64,000 bases of DNA from Alcaligenes faecalis (lineage in GTDB: Bacteria; Pseudomonadota; Gammaproteobacteria; Burkholderiales; Burkholderiaceae_B), in assembly GCF_002443155.1 (NCBI RefSeq), contig NZ_CP023667.1:1736001-1800000 (forward strand), read 5' to 3'. Shown one piece after another: positions 1-8,799 of this stretch. Each line of letters opens with the position of its first letter. Position 1 is the stretch's first letter. The position numbers were made by a program, and so were the translations under genes. The notes below the pieces were generated by a model. That model saw only the letters and a list, made by a program, of their open reading frames with translations, was not told the origin of the DNA and did not search any database.

Positions 1-1
1 C

Positions 2-547
2 TTGCTGATTACGCCGGTAAGCGAAACCCAAACCTATCTGGCCCTGACTTGCCCGCACGACGATGTGCGCGCCAGTAATACCCAGATCGACAAGGAATAC
101 TGGTCCGCCTTGTTCCCGCATTGGGCTCACCTGATTGAACGCGCTGACGGCCCGGTCAGTTGGGGTCGTTACAGTGTGACGCGTTGCAAAACCTGGTCCA
201 GTGGACGCACGGCGATTCTGGGTGACGCCGCCCACGCTCAACCGCCCAACCTGGGACAGGGTGGCGGCATGGCCATGCAAAATGGTCTGGCTCTGGCCAC
301 CTTCCTGGAAAAGGTACAGGATGCGCGTGACATCCCCGAAGCTCTGGAAGCCTGGGAAAACAATGAACGCGAGATTGTGGAGCACTGCCAGAAGTGGTCC
401 TGTCTGTATGGCGAGATCAGTGCCTTGCCCGATGCCGTGCGTACGCAGGTCGTGCGTTCTGCCATGGCCAATCCCTGGAGCTACGCGCAGATTTTCCGCG
501 CCGCCAGTCACACGCCTACGGGAACCATCCAAGCAGAGCTCTGCTAG
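2..547 (+). CDS. FAD-dependent monooxygenase, C-terminal part (5' truncated by window)
   Basis: The frame is open from the window edge and ends at TAG 545-547, so this is the last ~181 residues of a longer protein. The motif GDAAHAQPP near residue 74, followed by NLGQGGGMAMQNG, is the second FAD-contacting GD motif of PHBH-fold flavoprotein hydroxylases, which use NAD(P)H and O2 to hydroxylate aromatic or similar substrates. The N-terminal GxGxxG dinucleotide fold lies outside the window. The MarR regulator 70 bp downstream on the same strand may control it, since MarR proteins often sit beside aromatic hydroxylases. The substrate cannot be told from this fragment. Confidence 0.85.
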   Translation: MLITPVSETQTYLALTCPHDDVRASNTQIDKEYWSALFPHWAHLIERADGPVSWGRYSVTRCKTWSSGRTAILGDAAHAQPPNLGQGGGMAMQNGLALATFLEKVQDARDIPEALEAWENNEREIVEHCQKWSCLYGEISALPDAVRTQVVRSAMANPWSYAQIFRAASHTPTGTIQAELC

Positions 548-560
548 TATACTGACGGTC

Positions 561-594
561 CGCTTGTCGCTCCGGTTTCATGGGGCGGCAAGCG
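561..594. other. Strong stem-loop between monooxygenase and marR
   Basis: Arms 561-573 and 582-594 pair over 13 positions with an 8-nt loop. Eleven pairs are Watson-Crick and two would be G-U on the + strand RNA. No T-run follows, so it is not a standard intrinsic terminator. It could be a transcript-end structure for the monooxygenase, or a MarR operator read as DNA dyad, since it ends 25 bp before the marR start. Confidence 0.5.
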
Positions 595-618
595 CAGGAC
601 TGACTCTCCCAAGGCATT

Positions 619-1074
619 ATGAGCAAAACTCCCGTCTCCATCCCTGACAGCAGTGTAGAAACCAATCTGGCCTTCCAGATGGCCAACATTATCTACAAGC
701 TGGACCAAACCCTGAGATCGACCACCCTGCGTGAGCACAATATGACCTATGTGCACTTCCGGGTCTTGCAGTACCTGTGGGATAAAGACGGGCGCAGCAT
801 CGGGGAAATTGCCAAGGCCATTGTGGTGCATCAGCCGGTCTTGAGCCGGGTGATTGACCAGATGGAAGAGCGCGAATTGGTGCAGCGCCGCACGGATGAA
901 AACGACAGTCGCTATATGCGCGTCTACTTGAGCGAAACGGGCCGTGAGCGCTATGCACAAGTCTGGCCCGCCGCCAAGAAAATGATTGATGATGCGCTGT
1001 CTGTGCTCAATCCGAATGAGCGCGAGGACCTGGGCCGCATGCTGCGTAATGTCGCCACCCATCTGGCGACCTGA
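619..1074 (+). CDS. MarR family transcriptional regulator
   Basis: A 151-residue cytoplasmic DNA-binding protein of typical MarR length. The central winged helix-turn-helix is visible (around residues 50-100): GRSIGEIAKAIVVHQPVLSR recognition region, then the wing with the conserved D-S-R of the family in RRTDENDSRYMRVYL. The start ATG follows an AAGG element 6 nt upstream. It sits just downstream of the monooxygenase, and the 561-594 dyad in between could be its binding site. MarR repressors are usually released by phenolic ligands. That the ligand is the hydroxylase substrate is inference. Confidence 0.9.
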   Translation: MSKTPVSIPDSSVETNLAFQMANIIYKLDQTLRSTTLREHNMTYVHFRVLQYLWDKDGRSIGEIAKAIVVHQPVLSRVIDQMEERELVQRRTDENDSRYMRVYLSETGRERYAQVWPAAKKMIDDALSVLNPNEREDLGRMLRNVATHLAT

Positions 1075-1082
1075 ATCACGCT

Positions 1083-1844
1083 TTAACGTTTGGCCTGACC
1101 CGGTAAATTGGCCCGAATCAAACGACCCGCAATGGAATCGGTATGGGGCAGATCGGGCAGGACGTCACCAGGGCCAAACCAGCGCGCGTCATTGATCTCG
1201 TCCGCCTGAATGCGCAAATCGCCACCGGCGTACTCGGCGGTATAAGCCACCATCAAAGAATGCGGGAAAGGCCAGGACTGGCTGCCGAAATACTGGATAT
1301 TGTCCACGAGTAGTCCCACTTCCTCCATGACCTCGCGGTGAATGGCTTCTTCCAGATTCTCTCCAGCCTCCACAAAACCTGCCAGGGCGGTGTAGCGCGC
1401 CGTTGCATAGGTGGAATGGCTGGCCAGCAAGATACGATCCTTGTCGCGGATCAGCACCATCATGGCCGGGGAGATTCGGGGATAAGCCGAGAAGCCACAG
1501 GAGGTGCAGCGAAAACACAGTTCATGCTTCACACGCTCCATGCCCGAACCGCACACACCACAGTAGCGATGGCTTCGTGCCCATTCCGAAACCTGAAATG
1601 CCCGATTCACAATACTGGCTTGATCGTCCAGCTGCGACAGCACGCCGCGCAAGTGGCGGAAGATAAAACCGTCTGGAGCCGGGGTCTCTGCGGCTACGTG
1701 GCAGGCAAAATCCTGACAATCATCACCCGGAAAAAGCGCATGCCATTGCGCCGGCGCTAAATCCAGCGCGGGTTTGGCGGGAATCAAGGCTTGTCCTTCT
1801 TGGCTGCTGACCAATATTTCATTTCCACGAAAAATGAAATTCAT
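1083..1844 (-). CDS. nudC: NADH pyrophosphatase / NAD-capped RNA hydrolase NudC
   Basis: The 253-residue product matches NudC in length and architecture. An N-terminal domain is followed by a zinc ribbon with C95, C98, C113 and C116. The Nudix box starts at G156 (GFVEAGENLEEAIHREVMEE) and carries the REVMEE metal-binding helix. The SQSWPFPHS motif at 188-196 is the NudC-specific signature. The enzyme cleaves NAD(H) to NMN(H) and AMP and removes NAD caps from RNA. The ATG at 1844 was chosen because AGGACAGG precedes it by a good distance and the protein then starts in the expected NudC N-terminus. The frame is open further upstream but that extension is low-complexity and unlikely. It converges on marR with an 8 bp gap. 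Confidence 0.93.
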   Translation of the reverse strand: MNFIFRGNEILVSSQEGQALIPAKPALDLAPAQWHALFPGDDCQDFACHVAAETPAPDGFIFRHLRGVLSQLDDQASIVNRAFQVSEWARSHRYCGVCGSGMERVKHELCFRCTSCGFSAYPRISPAMMVLIRDKDRILLASHSTYATARYTALAGFVEAGENLEEAIHREVMEEVGLLVDNIQYFGSQSWPFPHSLMVAYTAEYAGGDLRIQADEINDARWFGPGDVLPDLPHTDSIAGRLIRANLPGQAKR

Positions 1845-2324
1845 GTGTTTCCTGTCCTTTAATAAGCCGCCTAAGAGCAGCACAGCGCTGGCTATTGTAC
1901 GGGAAGGGCGAAGGCGAAAAAAAGCAGAAAAAAACACAAGGAGCCGAGCAGGGCGTCCAGACCGGAGCGAGAAAAAATCGCCGTTTTAAAACCAGAAACA
2001 CAACTGTCAAAAAGATGACGTTTAACATGGCCTTGTCAAGAAAATCCCAGGACAAAACTGGCAAGCCGCCTAATTAGTAGACAGATAATTAAGTATGGAT
2101 TTATTTAAAACCAGCGATTCGTTTTTAAACTTTTAAAATCGGATTCATTATTCATAAAAACCATTTCTTATTTTTGTTTTATTTTTTTGTTTTAAAAATC
2201 GCTATTTTATTTTTATATATTAAGGCAGCTTATAAAGTGTCTGTATTTATTCCTGGCTTTACTAGACCACTTTCAAAAAAAACAGCAGCAGAGAGTTTAG
2301 GGCTGTTCAGAAAAAGCCCACAAA

Positions 2325-2354
2325 AAAACCGCCTGACCTGAGCAAGACGGTTTT
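2325..2354. terminator. Hairpin AAAACCG/CGGTTTT, possible bidirectional terminator
   Basis: Arms 2325-2331 and 2348-2354 pair perfectly over 7 bp with a 16-nt loop. On the - strand a run of T follows the second arm, so it could back up the stronger terminator at 2358-2394 for yicC. It has few G-C pairs and is therefore weak. Confidence 0.4.
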
Positions 2355-2357
2355 CTT

Positions 2358-2394
2358 GAAAAAACCGCATAAAGCCTGGGGTTTACGGCGGTTT
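2358..2394 (-). terminator. Intrinsic terminator downstream of yicC
   Basis: Arms AAACCGC (2394-2388 read on -) and GCGGTTT (2368-2362) enclose a 19-nt loop, and the second arm runs into six T residues on the - strand. It lies about 60 bp past the yicC stop codon. Confidence 0.6.
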
Positions 2395-2455
2395 AAGCAC
2401 ACAGCAACTGAAGAAACAAACAGCTGACAGACAAAAAATACGCTGCTGGCTGGTT

Positions 2456-3388
2456 TTACTCGATGTTTTGGGTCTGTTCGCGCAGCTGCTCAATGCACAG
2501 CTTCAGGTCGATAGAGGCACGCGTCATGTCCATGCTGCCTGCCTTGGAACCCAGGGTATTGGCCTCACGGTTCATCTCCTGGAACAGGAAGTCCAAACGC
2601 TTGCCGGTACTGCCTTGGCGGGTGCTTTTCTTGTTGGACGCCACACTGGTATCGCCGTTCAGAATCAGCTCCAGCTCGGTCAAATGCGAACGCAGGCGAG
2701 CAAGTTCCTCGGCCACATCAATACGCAGGGAAAAAGCAGCGGCTTCCTGGGCGACGCGGGCAGACAGCTCTTCGCCCGAAATCAGGGCAAAACCATCCGG
2801 GCTTGCTTGCAGCAAGGCGTCATGCAAGCGGGTGGCAATCTTGTTCTTTTGCTCGGTCAGGATCGAGGGCAGGTGCTGCTCGACCTCGTCCACAATGGCG
2901 CTCATGTCCTGGCGAATATCCAGCATGGCTTGTGCCAGACGCTGGCCTTCGCGCTCTCGGGTCGCCTGAAAATCCTGCAAGGCCGCCTCGAAAGCCTGGC
3001 TGATCATAGGAAGCCAGACTTCGGGGTCCATGCCCGAATTATTGCCGCTTTGATTACTCAGCAAGGTATGCAGCTCCGGTGCAGGCAGGTCAGGAATGGC
3101 GACGCGAGCCACTTGCAGCATCTGTGCCGTGCGCTCCACCGCTTCCATATCCAGGCTGCGTTGCTGATCCGAGCCGCTACGGGCAAAGTTGACCCGCAAT
3201 TCCAGCTTGCCGCGCTGTACGCCCTGGGCGGCCAGCTCGCGCAGCAGATTCTCCGCAAAGCGCAGTTCCTCGGGCAAACGCAGATTCAGGTCCAGAAAGC
3301 GGTTGTTGACGCTGCGCATCTCGATATTGATGGTGCCTGCTTCGGACTCGGCCTTGGCGCTGCCAAACGCGGTCATGCTACGGATCAT
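2456..3388 (-). CDS. yicC: YicC/YloC family endoribonuclease
   Basis: The 310-residue protein begins MIRSMTAFGSAKAESEAGTI, the hallmark N-terminus of the family, followed by EMRSVNNRFLDLNLRLPEEL. It ends with a DUF1732-type C-terminal region containing GKRLDFLFQEMNREANTLGS and SKAGSMDMTR. YicC proteins are cytoplasmic endoribonucleases acting in RNA turnover. The ATG at 3388 gives the canonical N-terminus. A divergent SbcD-like gene starts 145 bp away. In many betaproteobacteria yicC lies near rph/rdgB/hemW, so the nuclease pair appears to sit inside an otherwise RNA and nucleotide-maintenance neighbourhood. Confidence 0.93.
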   Translation of the reverse strand: MIRSMTAFGSAKAESEAGTINIEMRSVNNRFLDLNLRLPEELRFAENLLRELAAQGVQRGKLELRVNFARSGSDQQRSLDMEAVERTAQMLQVARVAIPDLPAPELHTLLSNQSGNNSGMDPEVWLPMISQAFEAALQDFQATREREGQRLAQAMLDIRQDMSAIVDEVEQHLPSILTEQKNKIATRLHDALLQASPDGFALISGEELSARVAQEAAAFSLRIDVAEELARLRSHLTELELILNGDTSVASNKKSTRQGSTGKRLDFLFQEMNREANTLGSKAGSMDMTRASIDLKLCIEQLREQTQNIE

Positions 3389-3533
3389 GGGTGGGTCACT
3401 TTAAGAATGGAATAAAGCCGCCAATTGTACTCTCAGGTCCCGGCTTTGGCCGCTCCTCTTGCCGCGACAAAGCTCTATACTTCAGGTATTCAAGGCCTCC
3501 AAGGGCCGATTTTTTTTATCACTAAGGGCAGTC

Positions 3534-4652
3534 ATGCTACGAATCCTGCATACAGCCGATTGGCAAATAGGTCGCCAGTACTCGCGTTTTGAGCTGGAGG
3601 ACGCGGCCGCCCTGGCTGAGGCGCGTTTCAAGGCTATCGAGAAGCTGGCCGCGCTGGCTACAGAGCATCATGCCGATGTGTTGGTAGTCGCAGGCGACGT
3701 CTTTGATTCGCAGACCCTGAGCGACCGCAATCTACGCCGCAGTTTCAATGCCATGGCGGGTTTTACCGGACCCTGGCTGCTCCTGCCCGGCAACCATGAC
3801 GCGGCGTTGAGCGAAAGCGTCTGGACACGCGCGCGTCGCTTGAACTGCATTCCCGATTACGTGCATGTGCTTGATACACCGGAGCTTTTTCTGCTGGATA
3901 GCCTGAAACTTGCGGTGCTGCCTGCGCCTTTGACGCAACGCCAGACCTATCAGGACTTGAGCGACTGGTTCGATCAGGCCGAAAGCCCGGCAGGCTACTG
4001 GCGTCTGGGTTTGGCACACGGCAGCGTCAGCGGGGTGCTGGAGCATCTGGACAGCCATAACCTGATTGATCAGAACCGTGTACAGCGCGCCAAACTGGAC
4101 TATCTGGCGCTGGGCGACTGGCACGGCACCGTCAAAATCAACGACCGCTGTTACTACAGCGGCACACCCGAGCCGGACCGCTTTCGGGATAACGATTCCG
4201 GCCAGGCCTTGCTGGTGGAAATCAGCGAACCGGGCGCAACGCCTGTGGTTCAAGTCTTGCTGGTTGCACAGCACCCTTGGCGCAGCATCCAGCACCATTT
4301 GAATGACGACACGGATCTGGACCTGCTGGAGCGGGAACTGAATGCCTTGACCGATCAAAGCGTGGTGGAGCTGGAGCTGTCGGGCCAACTGAGCCTGAGC
4401 GGTTTTGAGCGTCTGGAAAGCATTCTGGGACAGGCCCAAGCCCGTTGCCGCGCCTGGGATTGCCAGCGCGAGGCCTTGCGTCTGGCGCCTTCAGAAGAAG
4501 ATCTGGACGCCTTGCAAGCCGATGGTTATCTGCAAGCTGCCCTGAAACAACTGCAGGAGCTGCGTCACGGCAGCCAGCAGCAAGCCGCTGAAGATGCCTT
4601 GCTTATTCTGGCCGGTTTGCTGCGCGATAAGGAAGGTGGTCATGCACATTAA
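3534..4652 (+). CDS. SbcD/YhaO-like DNA repair exonuclease (metallophosphoesterase)
   Basis: The 372-residue product is a calcineurin-type phosphoesterase of the Mre11/SbcD group. Metal-site motifs appear in order: HTADWQIG at residues 6-13, VVAGDVFDS, LLPGNHD, LAHGS and LGDWHG. In Mre11/SbcD motif I is D-x-H; here it is D9-x-Q11, a substitution I associate with the YhaO-like branch. The start ATG at 3534 directly gives MLRILHTADW. The stop overlaps the next gene by 11 bp, so nuclease and ATPase are translationally coupled, as expected of a two-subunit complex that trims DNA ends or hairpins. I use no symbol because it is not a classical SbcD. Confidence 0.88.
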   Translation: MLRILHTADWQIGRQYSRFELEDAAALAEARFKAIEKLAALATEHHADVLVVAGDVFDSQTLSDRNLRRSFNAMAGFTGPWLLLPGNHDAALSESVWTRARRLNCIPDYVHVLDTPELFLLDSLKLAVLPAPLTQRQTYQDLSDWFDQAESPAGYWRLGLAHGSVSGVLEHLDSHNLIDQNRVQRAKLDYLALGDWHGTVKINDRCYYSGTPEPDRFRDNDSGQALLVEISEPGATPVVQVLLVAQHPWRSIQHHLNDDTDLDLLERELNALTDQSVVELELSGQLSLSGFERLESILGQAQARCRAWDCQREALRLAPSEEDLDALQADGYLQAALKQLQELRHGSQQQAAEDALLILAGLLRDKEGGHAH

Positions 4653-7263
4653 GTCTCTGCGCGTAGAGCAATTCAAGCGCTTTCGCCAGCCCGTCTCACT
4701 GGACAAGCTGGAACCGGGCCTGAATATCATCAGCGCTCCGAACGAGGCCGGTAAAAGTACCTTGGCCGAAGCCTTGCGCACGGTGTTTTTCGAGCGCTAT
4801 GGCACGGGCAGCCTGACAAAAATCCTGCCTTGGGGCGATTCCTCGGCCGCACCGGAAATCGAGCTGGATTTCAGTCTGAACGGCCAGGACATGCGCCTGA
4901 GCAAGCGTTTCCTGAAACGCAAACGCTGCGATTTATACATCGGTAATCAGCACCTGGACAATGACGAGGCCGAGCAATACCTGGCCCAGCAAATGGGCTT
5001 TGAGTACGCCGCCAAAGGCAGCAGTCAGGCCCGTAACTGGGGCGTGCCTGGCCTTTTGTGGATTGAGCAAGGGCAGGGCCAGGACCTGCGCAGCTCGGTT
5101 GAACACGCCAGCGGCACCTTGCAGCAGGCTTTGGGTAGCGAAATTGCCGATCTGACCAGTGCAGACGGAGATTATCTGATCGAACAGGCCCAGCAACAGC
5201 TGGACCAATATGTGACTCAGGCTCAAGGACAGCCTCGCGGCGTCTGGCTGGCTGCGCAGAAAGAAGCCAAGGAGCTGGAAGAGCAGTTACAGAGCCAGCA
5301 GTCTGCCTTGCAGCAGTATCAGCAATGGGTGGACGAACTGGCGCAGGCCCGTAAGCAAATTGCCCACGCCGAAGCTAACCGCCCTTGGGAACAACTGCGC
5401 GAGCAGGCCAAACAAGTACAGGTGCAGTTGCTTCAAGCCCGCCAATTGCAGGAACGGGCCAAGGAGCTGCAACAAGCGTTGACCATGCTGGCAGAGCGTG
5501 AAAAGCTCTATCAGCAGGCCGGGGAACGCGACCAGGAATGGGCCAACCAACGCAGCCAACGTGCAGCACAGGTGAAGTCCCTGGTCGCCAAGCTGGAGCA
5601 AGAGCAGGGCACACTCAATAGCCTGAATCAACGTCTGGAGCAGGCCCGCAGCCATAAAGACGCCAGCCTGCAGGAACAGGAACGCGCCCGTACCTGGCAA
5701 CAATGGTTTCAAGATCAAGCCAGCTTTGAAGGCACGCAGCAGCAATTGCAACAGGTGCAAGGGCAGTTGGAAGAGCTGGGCAAGCTGGAAAGCCAACTGG
5801 CACAATGCGGTGCCGCCTTGGTGCAGTTGAAAATCAGTGACGAGGCACTGGATCAGTTACGCCAGCAACACCAGCTTATTCAGCGCTTGCAGCACCAACT
5901 GGAGACGATTTCCACCGAATTGCAGATCGAACTGCAAGATGGAGCCAGCCTGTTGCTGGACGGCGAATCCATTCAAGGTCAGCATCGCGCCCACCTTAGC
6001 GGCAGCACTTTGATTGAGCTGCCTGGAATGGGCCAGCTACGCATCATTCCCGGTGGTCGCGATCTGGGTAAAGTGCAGCAACAATTGGCGCAAACCCAGC
6101 AAGAATACGTACAGACGCTTGGCCAACTGGCCGGGAAAAGCCTGGAAGAGCTGGAGCGCCGCCGCGAGCAATATCGGGAACAAGAACAACAAGACCGACT
6201 GTTACGCAACTCCATGAAAGCGCTGGCCCCGCAAGGCAAAGCACACTTGCAAGGTCTGGTTCAGGCGGCTCAACAACGCATCGCCCCGCAACGCCCGCAA
6301 GGCGAGGCCATCGAGACCTCGGAACTGGGCCGTATCGCCCAAGCCGCCACCATGGCCGAGCAGCAGTACCGTGCGCTGGAAAGCGACTGGCATGATGCCC
6401 GCGAAGCTGTTGCCCGCACTCAGGCCCGTCTTGAGCAGGCCCAGGCCGAAGCCAATAGCCTGGAACAACAATGGGCTGACCCACAACGCCAGCAAGCACA
6501 GCAGGAGCGCGAGCAGCAATGGGGACAACTGCGCCTGCAACGCGAGCAGCAACTGGCCGATCAAAAGGCGTTGGAAGCCGAACTGGCCGCCTTGCCCGTC
6601 TCGGTTCTTGAGCAGGACCTGGAGCGTCTGGAGCGCAGCGCCCAGCAGCAGGAGCAAAGCTATAACGAGGCCCGTCTGGCCGCCCAACTGGTGCAAACCA
6701 AGCTGGAAACCCACGGTGCGCAAGGCCTGGAAGAGCAAATCGACCAGACCTCGCTACGTCTGCACGACTGCCAGCGCCGTTGTGCCACTTACGAGCGCCG
6801 TGTCGCAGCCCTGCGCCTTTTGTTGTCTGTCCTGCGAGAACAGCGCAACGCCTTGACCCAACAATTGCACGAGCCTCTACAAAAGCACATCAATCACTAT
6901 CTGCGCCTGCTTCTGGGCAAGGCACGGGTGGAGCTGGACGAGTATCTGGCCCCACGCTGGCTGCAGCGCGATAGCGGGCAAGGGCTGGCCGACGATATTG
7001 ATGGCCTGAGCTTTGGCGCACGCGAGCAAATCGGCCTGATTGCCCGTCTGGCCTATGCGGATTTGCTGCAACAGGCAGGCCGTCCTACCTTGCTGATTCT
7101 GGATGACGTGCTGGTCCACAGTGACAACGATCGCCTGGGAGCCATGAAGCGCATTATTCACGACGCTGCCCAGCGCCATCAGATCCTGCTTTTCACCTGC
7201 CAGGCCGATAAGTGGATGGACATGGGGGTTGCGCTACGGCCCGTCCCGCAAGGCGTACAATAG
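4642..7263 (+). CDS. SbcC/YhaN-like AAA ATPase with long coiled coil
   Basis: An 873-residue Rad50/SMC-type ATPase. The N-terminus holds a Walker A motif (APNEAGKST, about residues 32-40). A very Gln/Glu/Leu-rich coiled coil occupies most of 190-720. The C-terminus carries the Walker B region [12 protein letters not shown] near residue 817, preceded by the signature-like [11 protein letters not shown]. It should partner the upstream phosphoesterase. No central CxxC zinc hook is visible. Instead the coil is broken at about residues 424-476 by a beta-rich segment containing LLLDGESI and [22 protein letters not shown] 4642 is preceded by GGAAGGTGG. Length and the missing hook fit YhaN-like rather than classical SbcC. 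Confidence 0.88.
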   Translation: MHIKSLRVEQFKRFRQPVSLDKLEPGLNIISAPNEAGKSTLAEALRTVFFERYGTGSLTKILPWGDSSAAPEIELDFSLNGQDMRLSKRFLKRKRCDLYIGNQHLDNDEAEQYLAQQMGFEYAAKGSSQARNWGVPGLLWIEQGQGQDLRSSVEHASGTLQQALGSEIADLTSADGDYLIEQAQQQLDQYVTQAQGQPRGVWLAAQKEAKELEEQLQSQQSALQQYQQWVDELAQARKQIAHAEANRPWEQLREQAKQVQVQLLQARQLQERAKELQQALTMLAEREKLYQQAGERDQEWANQRSQRAAQVKSLVAKLEQEQGTLNSLNQRLEQARSHKDASLQEQERARTWQQWFQDQASFEGTQQQLQQVQGQLEELGKLESQLAQCGAALVQLKISDEALDQLRQQHQLIQRLQHQLETISTELQIELQDGASLLLDGESIQGQHRAHLSGSTLIELPGMGQLRIIPGGRDLGKVQQQLAQTQQEYVQTLGQLAGKSLEELERRREQYREQEQQDRLLRNSMKALAPQGKAHLQGLVQAAQQRIAPQRPQGEAIETSELGRIAQAATMAEQQYRALESDWHDAREAVARTQARLEQAQAEANSLEQQWADPQRQQAQQEREQQWGQLRLQREQQLADQKALEAELAALPVSVLEQDLERLERSAQQQEQSYNEARLAAQLVQTKLETHGAQGLEEQIDQTSLRLHDCQRRCATYERRVAALRLLLSVLREQRNALTQQLHEPLQKHINHYLRLLLGKARVELDEYLAPRWLQRDSGQGLADDIDGLSFGAREQIGLIARLAYADLLQQAGRPTLLILDDVLVHSDNDRLGAMKRIIHDAAQRHQILLFTCQADKWMDMGVALRPVPQGVQ

Positions 7264-7292
7264 GCGTTTTGAATTTTGTCCGGAGCCTAGCC

Positions 7293-8030
7293 TTGTCTGA
7301 AAACGCTACGATTGCACGCCCCTCGGGTCGATCTGCTGCACAATGCCGTCCTATCGAACTGGTGACCGGGTTTACCCGTCACGCCGAGGGCTCGGTACTG
7401 ATCCGTCTGGGTGAAACCCATGTTCTGTGCAATGCCAGCGTGCTCGACAAAGTCCCTCCCTTTCTGAAAGGCAAGGAGCAGGGCTGGGTCACGGCGGAAT
7501 ACGGCATGCTGCCTCGCTCCACGCACACGCGCTCGGACCGTGAAGCCGCCCGTGGCAAGCAAAATGGCCGTACCCAGGAAATCCAGCGCCTGATCGGCCG
7601 CAGCCTGCGCGCTGTCTTCGACCTGAAAGCCCTGGGTGAGCGCACCATTCACATTGACTGCGACGTTCTGCAAGCCGACGGTGGCACCCGCTGCGCCAGC
7701 ATCACGGGCGCCTGGGTTGCAGCCAGCCTGGCCGTACGCAGCCTGCAAGAGCAGGGCAAGCTGCAAGCCTCGCCCATTCTGGATCAATTGGCGGCCGTGT
7801 CGGTCGGTGTGTTTGAATCCAACCCTGTGCTGGATCTGGACTATCTGGAAGACTCCGCCTGCGGTGTGGACATGAATATCGTCATGACAGGCAGCGGTAA
7901 TCTGGTGGAAGTGCAGGGCACGGCCGAAGGCCAGACCTTTGCGCGCCCCACCTTGAACCGCTTGCTGGATCTGGCCGAGCAGGGCATTGCCGAGCTGATG
8001 CAAGCCCAGAAACAAGCCTTGCAGGGCTGA
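7293..8030 (+). CDS. rph: Ribonuclease PH
   Basis: The product is 245 residues when started at TTG 7293, which has GGAG 7 nt upstream and gives [13 protein letters not shown], close to the usual RNase PH N-terminus (family length about 238-246). Conserved RNase PH segments include the [22 protein letters not shown] strand region, [17 protein letters not shown], the [20 protein letters not shown] stretch and [12 protein letters not shown]. The enzyme is a phosphate-dependent 3'-5' exoribonuclease that trims tRNA precursors. It starts 29 bp after the SbcC-like gene, so read-through is likely. Confidence 0.94.
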   Translation: MSENATIARPSGRSAAQCRPIELVTGFTRHAEGSVLIRLGETHVLCNASVLDKVPPFLKGKEQGWVTAEYGMLPRSTHTRSDREAARGKQNGRTQEIQRLIGRSLRAVFDLKALGERTIHIDCDVLQADGGTRCASITGAWVAASLAVRSLQEQGKLQASPILDQLAAVSVGVFESNPVLDLDYLEDSACGVDMNIVMTGSGNLVEVQGTAEGQTFARPTLNRLLDLAEQGIAELMQAQKQALQG

Positions 8031-8183
8031 TCACGATGCAACGGGTCTGGCCTGCTCCCTGCGCGACACCGCCAGGCAGCGGGACAAACCGCTATTGGGA
8101 CGCCGTCCCATGCAGCACACACTGCCTGGCACGGCGCCTTGCCATTTTTACTGAACAGGGCGCTTTGCCGCCTGCTGCGACTT

Positions 8184-8795
8184 ATGAACACTGAATCCAA
8201 GCGTGTCGTGCTGGCCTCCAACAATGCCGGCAAGCTCAAGGAGTTTTCCGCCATCCTGGCCCAGGCCGGTATCAGCATGGTTCCTCAAGGCCAATTGAAC
8301 ATTCCCGAGGCTGAGGAACCCTTTGCCACTTTTATCGAGAATGCGCTGGCCAAGGCCCGTCATGCCAGCCAGTTAAGCGGCCTGCCCGCCTTGGCCGATG
8401 ACTCCGGCCTCTGTGTGCGCGCCCTGGACGAAGCCCCCGGCGTCTACTCCGCGCGCTTTGCTGCCCGCGAACTGGGCGGTGAAAAGTCCGACTCTGCCAA
8501 TAACGCCTTGCTGGTCCAGCGTCTGCAAGGACAAAGCGACCGCCGCGCCTGTTATGTGGCCGTTCTGGTGTATGTGCGCCATGCCCAGGACCCACGGCCC
8601 ATCGTGATTGAAGGCGTCTGGGAAGGGGAAATTCAGGATCAGCCTGCTGGCGAGCACGGCTTTGGCTACGACCCCCACTTTTATCTGCCCGAGTTCAAGC
8701 AAACCGCGGCACAGCTCTCGCCGGAAGTGAAGAACAAATACAGCCACCGGGCACAAGCCATGCAAGCCTTGTTGGCCCGCCTGGCCGCCGAGTAA
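8184..8795 (+). CDS. rdgB: RdgB/HAM1 non-canonical purine NTP pyrophosphatase
   Basis: The 203-residue protein opens with the family motif VVLASNNAGKLKEF and carries ALADDSGLCVRALDEAPGVYSARFA and GFGYDPHFYLPEF, which surround the active-site Asp and base-recognition pocket. It hydrolyses dITP, ITP and XTP to monophosphates and so keeps deaminated purines out of DNA and RNA. The start at 8184 has only a weak Shine-Dalgarno. The frame is open for another 15 codons upstream but MNTESKRVVLASNN is the expected start. It is followed after 4 bp by hemW, a conserved rdgB-hemW pairing. Confidence 0.95.
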   Translation: MNTESKRVVLASNNAGKLKEFSAILAQAGISMVPQGQLNIPEAEEPFATFIENALAKARHASQLSGLPALADDSGLCVRALDEAPGVYSARFAARELGGEKSDSANNALLVQRLQGQSDRRACYVAVLVYVRHAQDPRPIVIEGVWEGEIQDQPAGEHGFGYDPHFYLPEFKQTAAQLSPEVKNKYSHRAQAMQALLARLAAE

Positions 8796-8799
8796 AAAC

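Larger units (their letters stand above)
1845..2455. other. 611 bp gene-free AT-rich intergenic stretch
   Basis: No credible coding frame lies here. The part from about 2070 to 2290 is dominated by A and T runs (TTTTATTTTTTTG and similar), in sharp contrast to the GC-rich genes on both sides. From 2325 to 2394 there are two hairpins listed separately. The nudC promoter must lie in the part next to 1845. The AT-rich core could be promoter/UP-element DNA, a nucleoid-protein silenced patch, or a site for an unrecognised small RNA. I cannot decide between these by eye. Confidence 0.6.

Noticed and set aside
2468..3415. Long open frame antisense to yicC
   Set aside because: It mirrors the codon pattern of yicC, has no ribosome site of note and no recognisable motif. 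yicC on the - strand is unequivocal.
8097..8109. Palindrome GGGACG-C-CGTCCC between rph and rdgB considered as a terminator
   Set aside because: The loop would be a single base and no T-run follows. The genes look cotranscribed.
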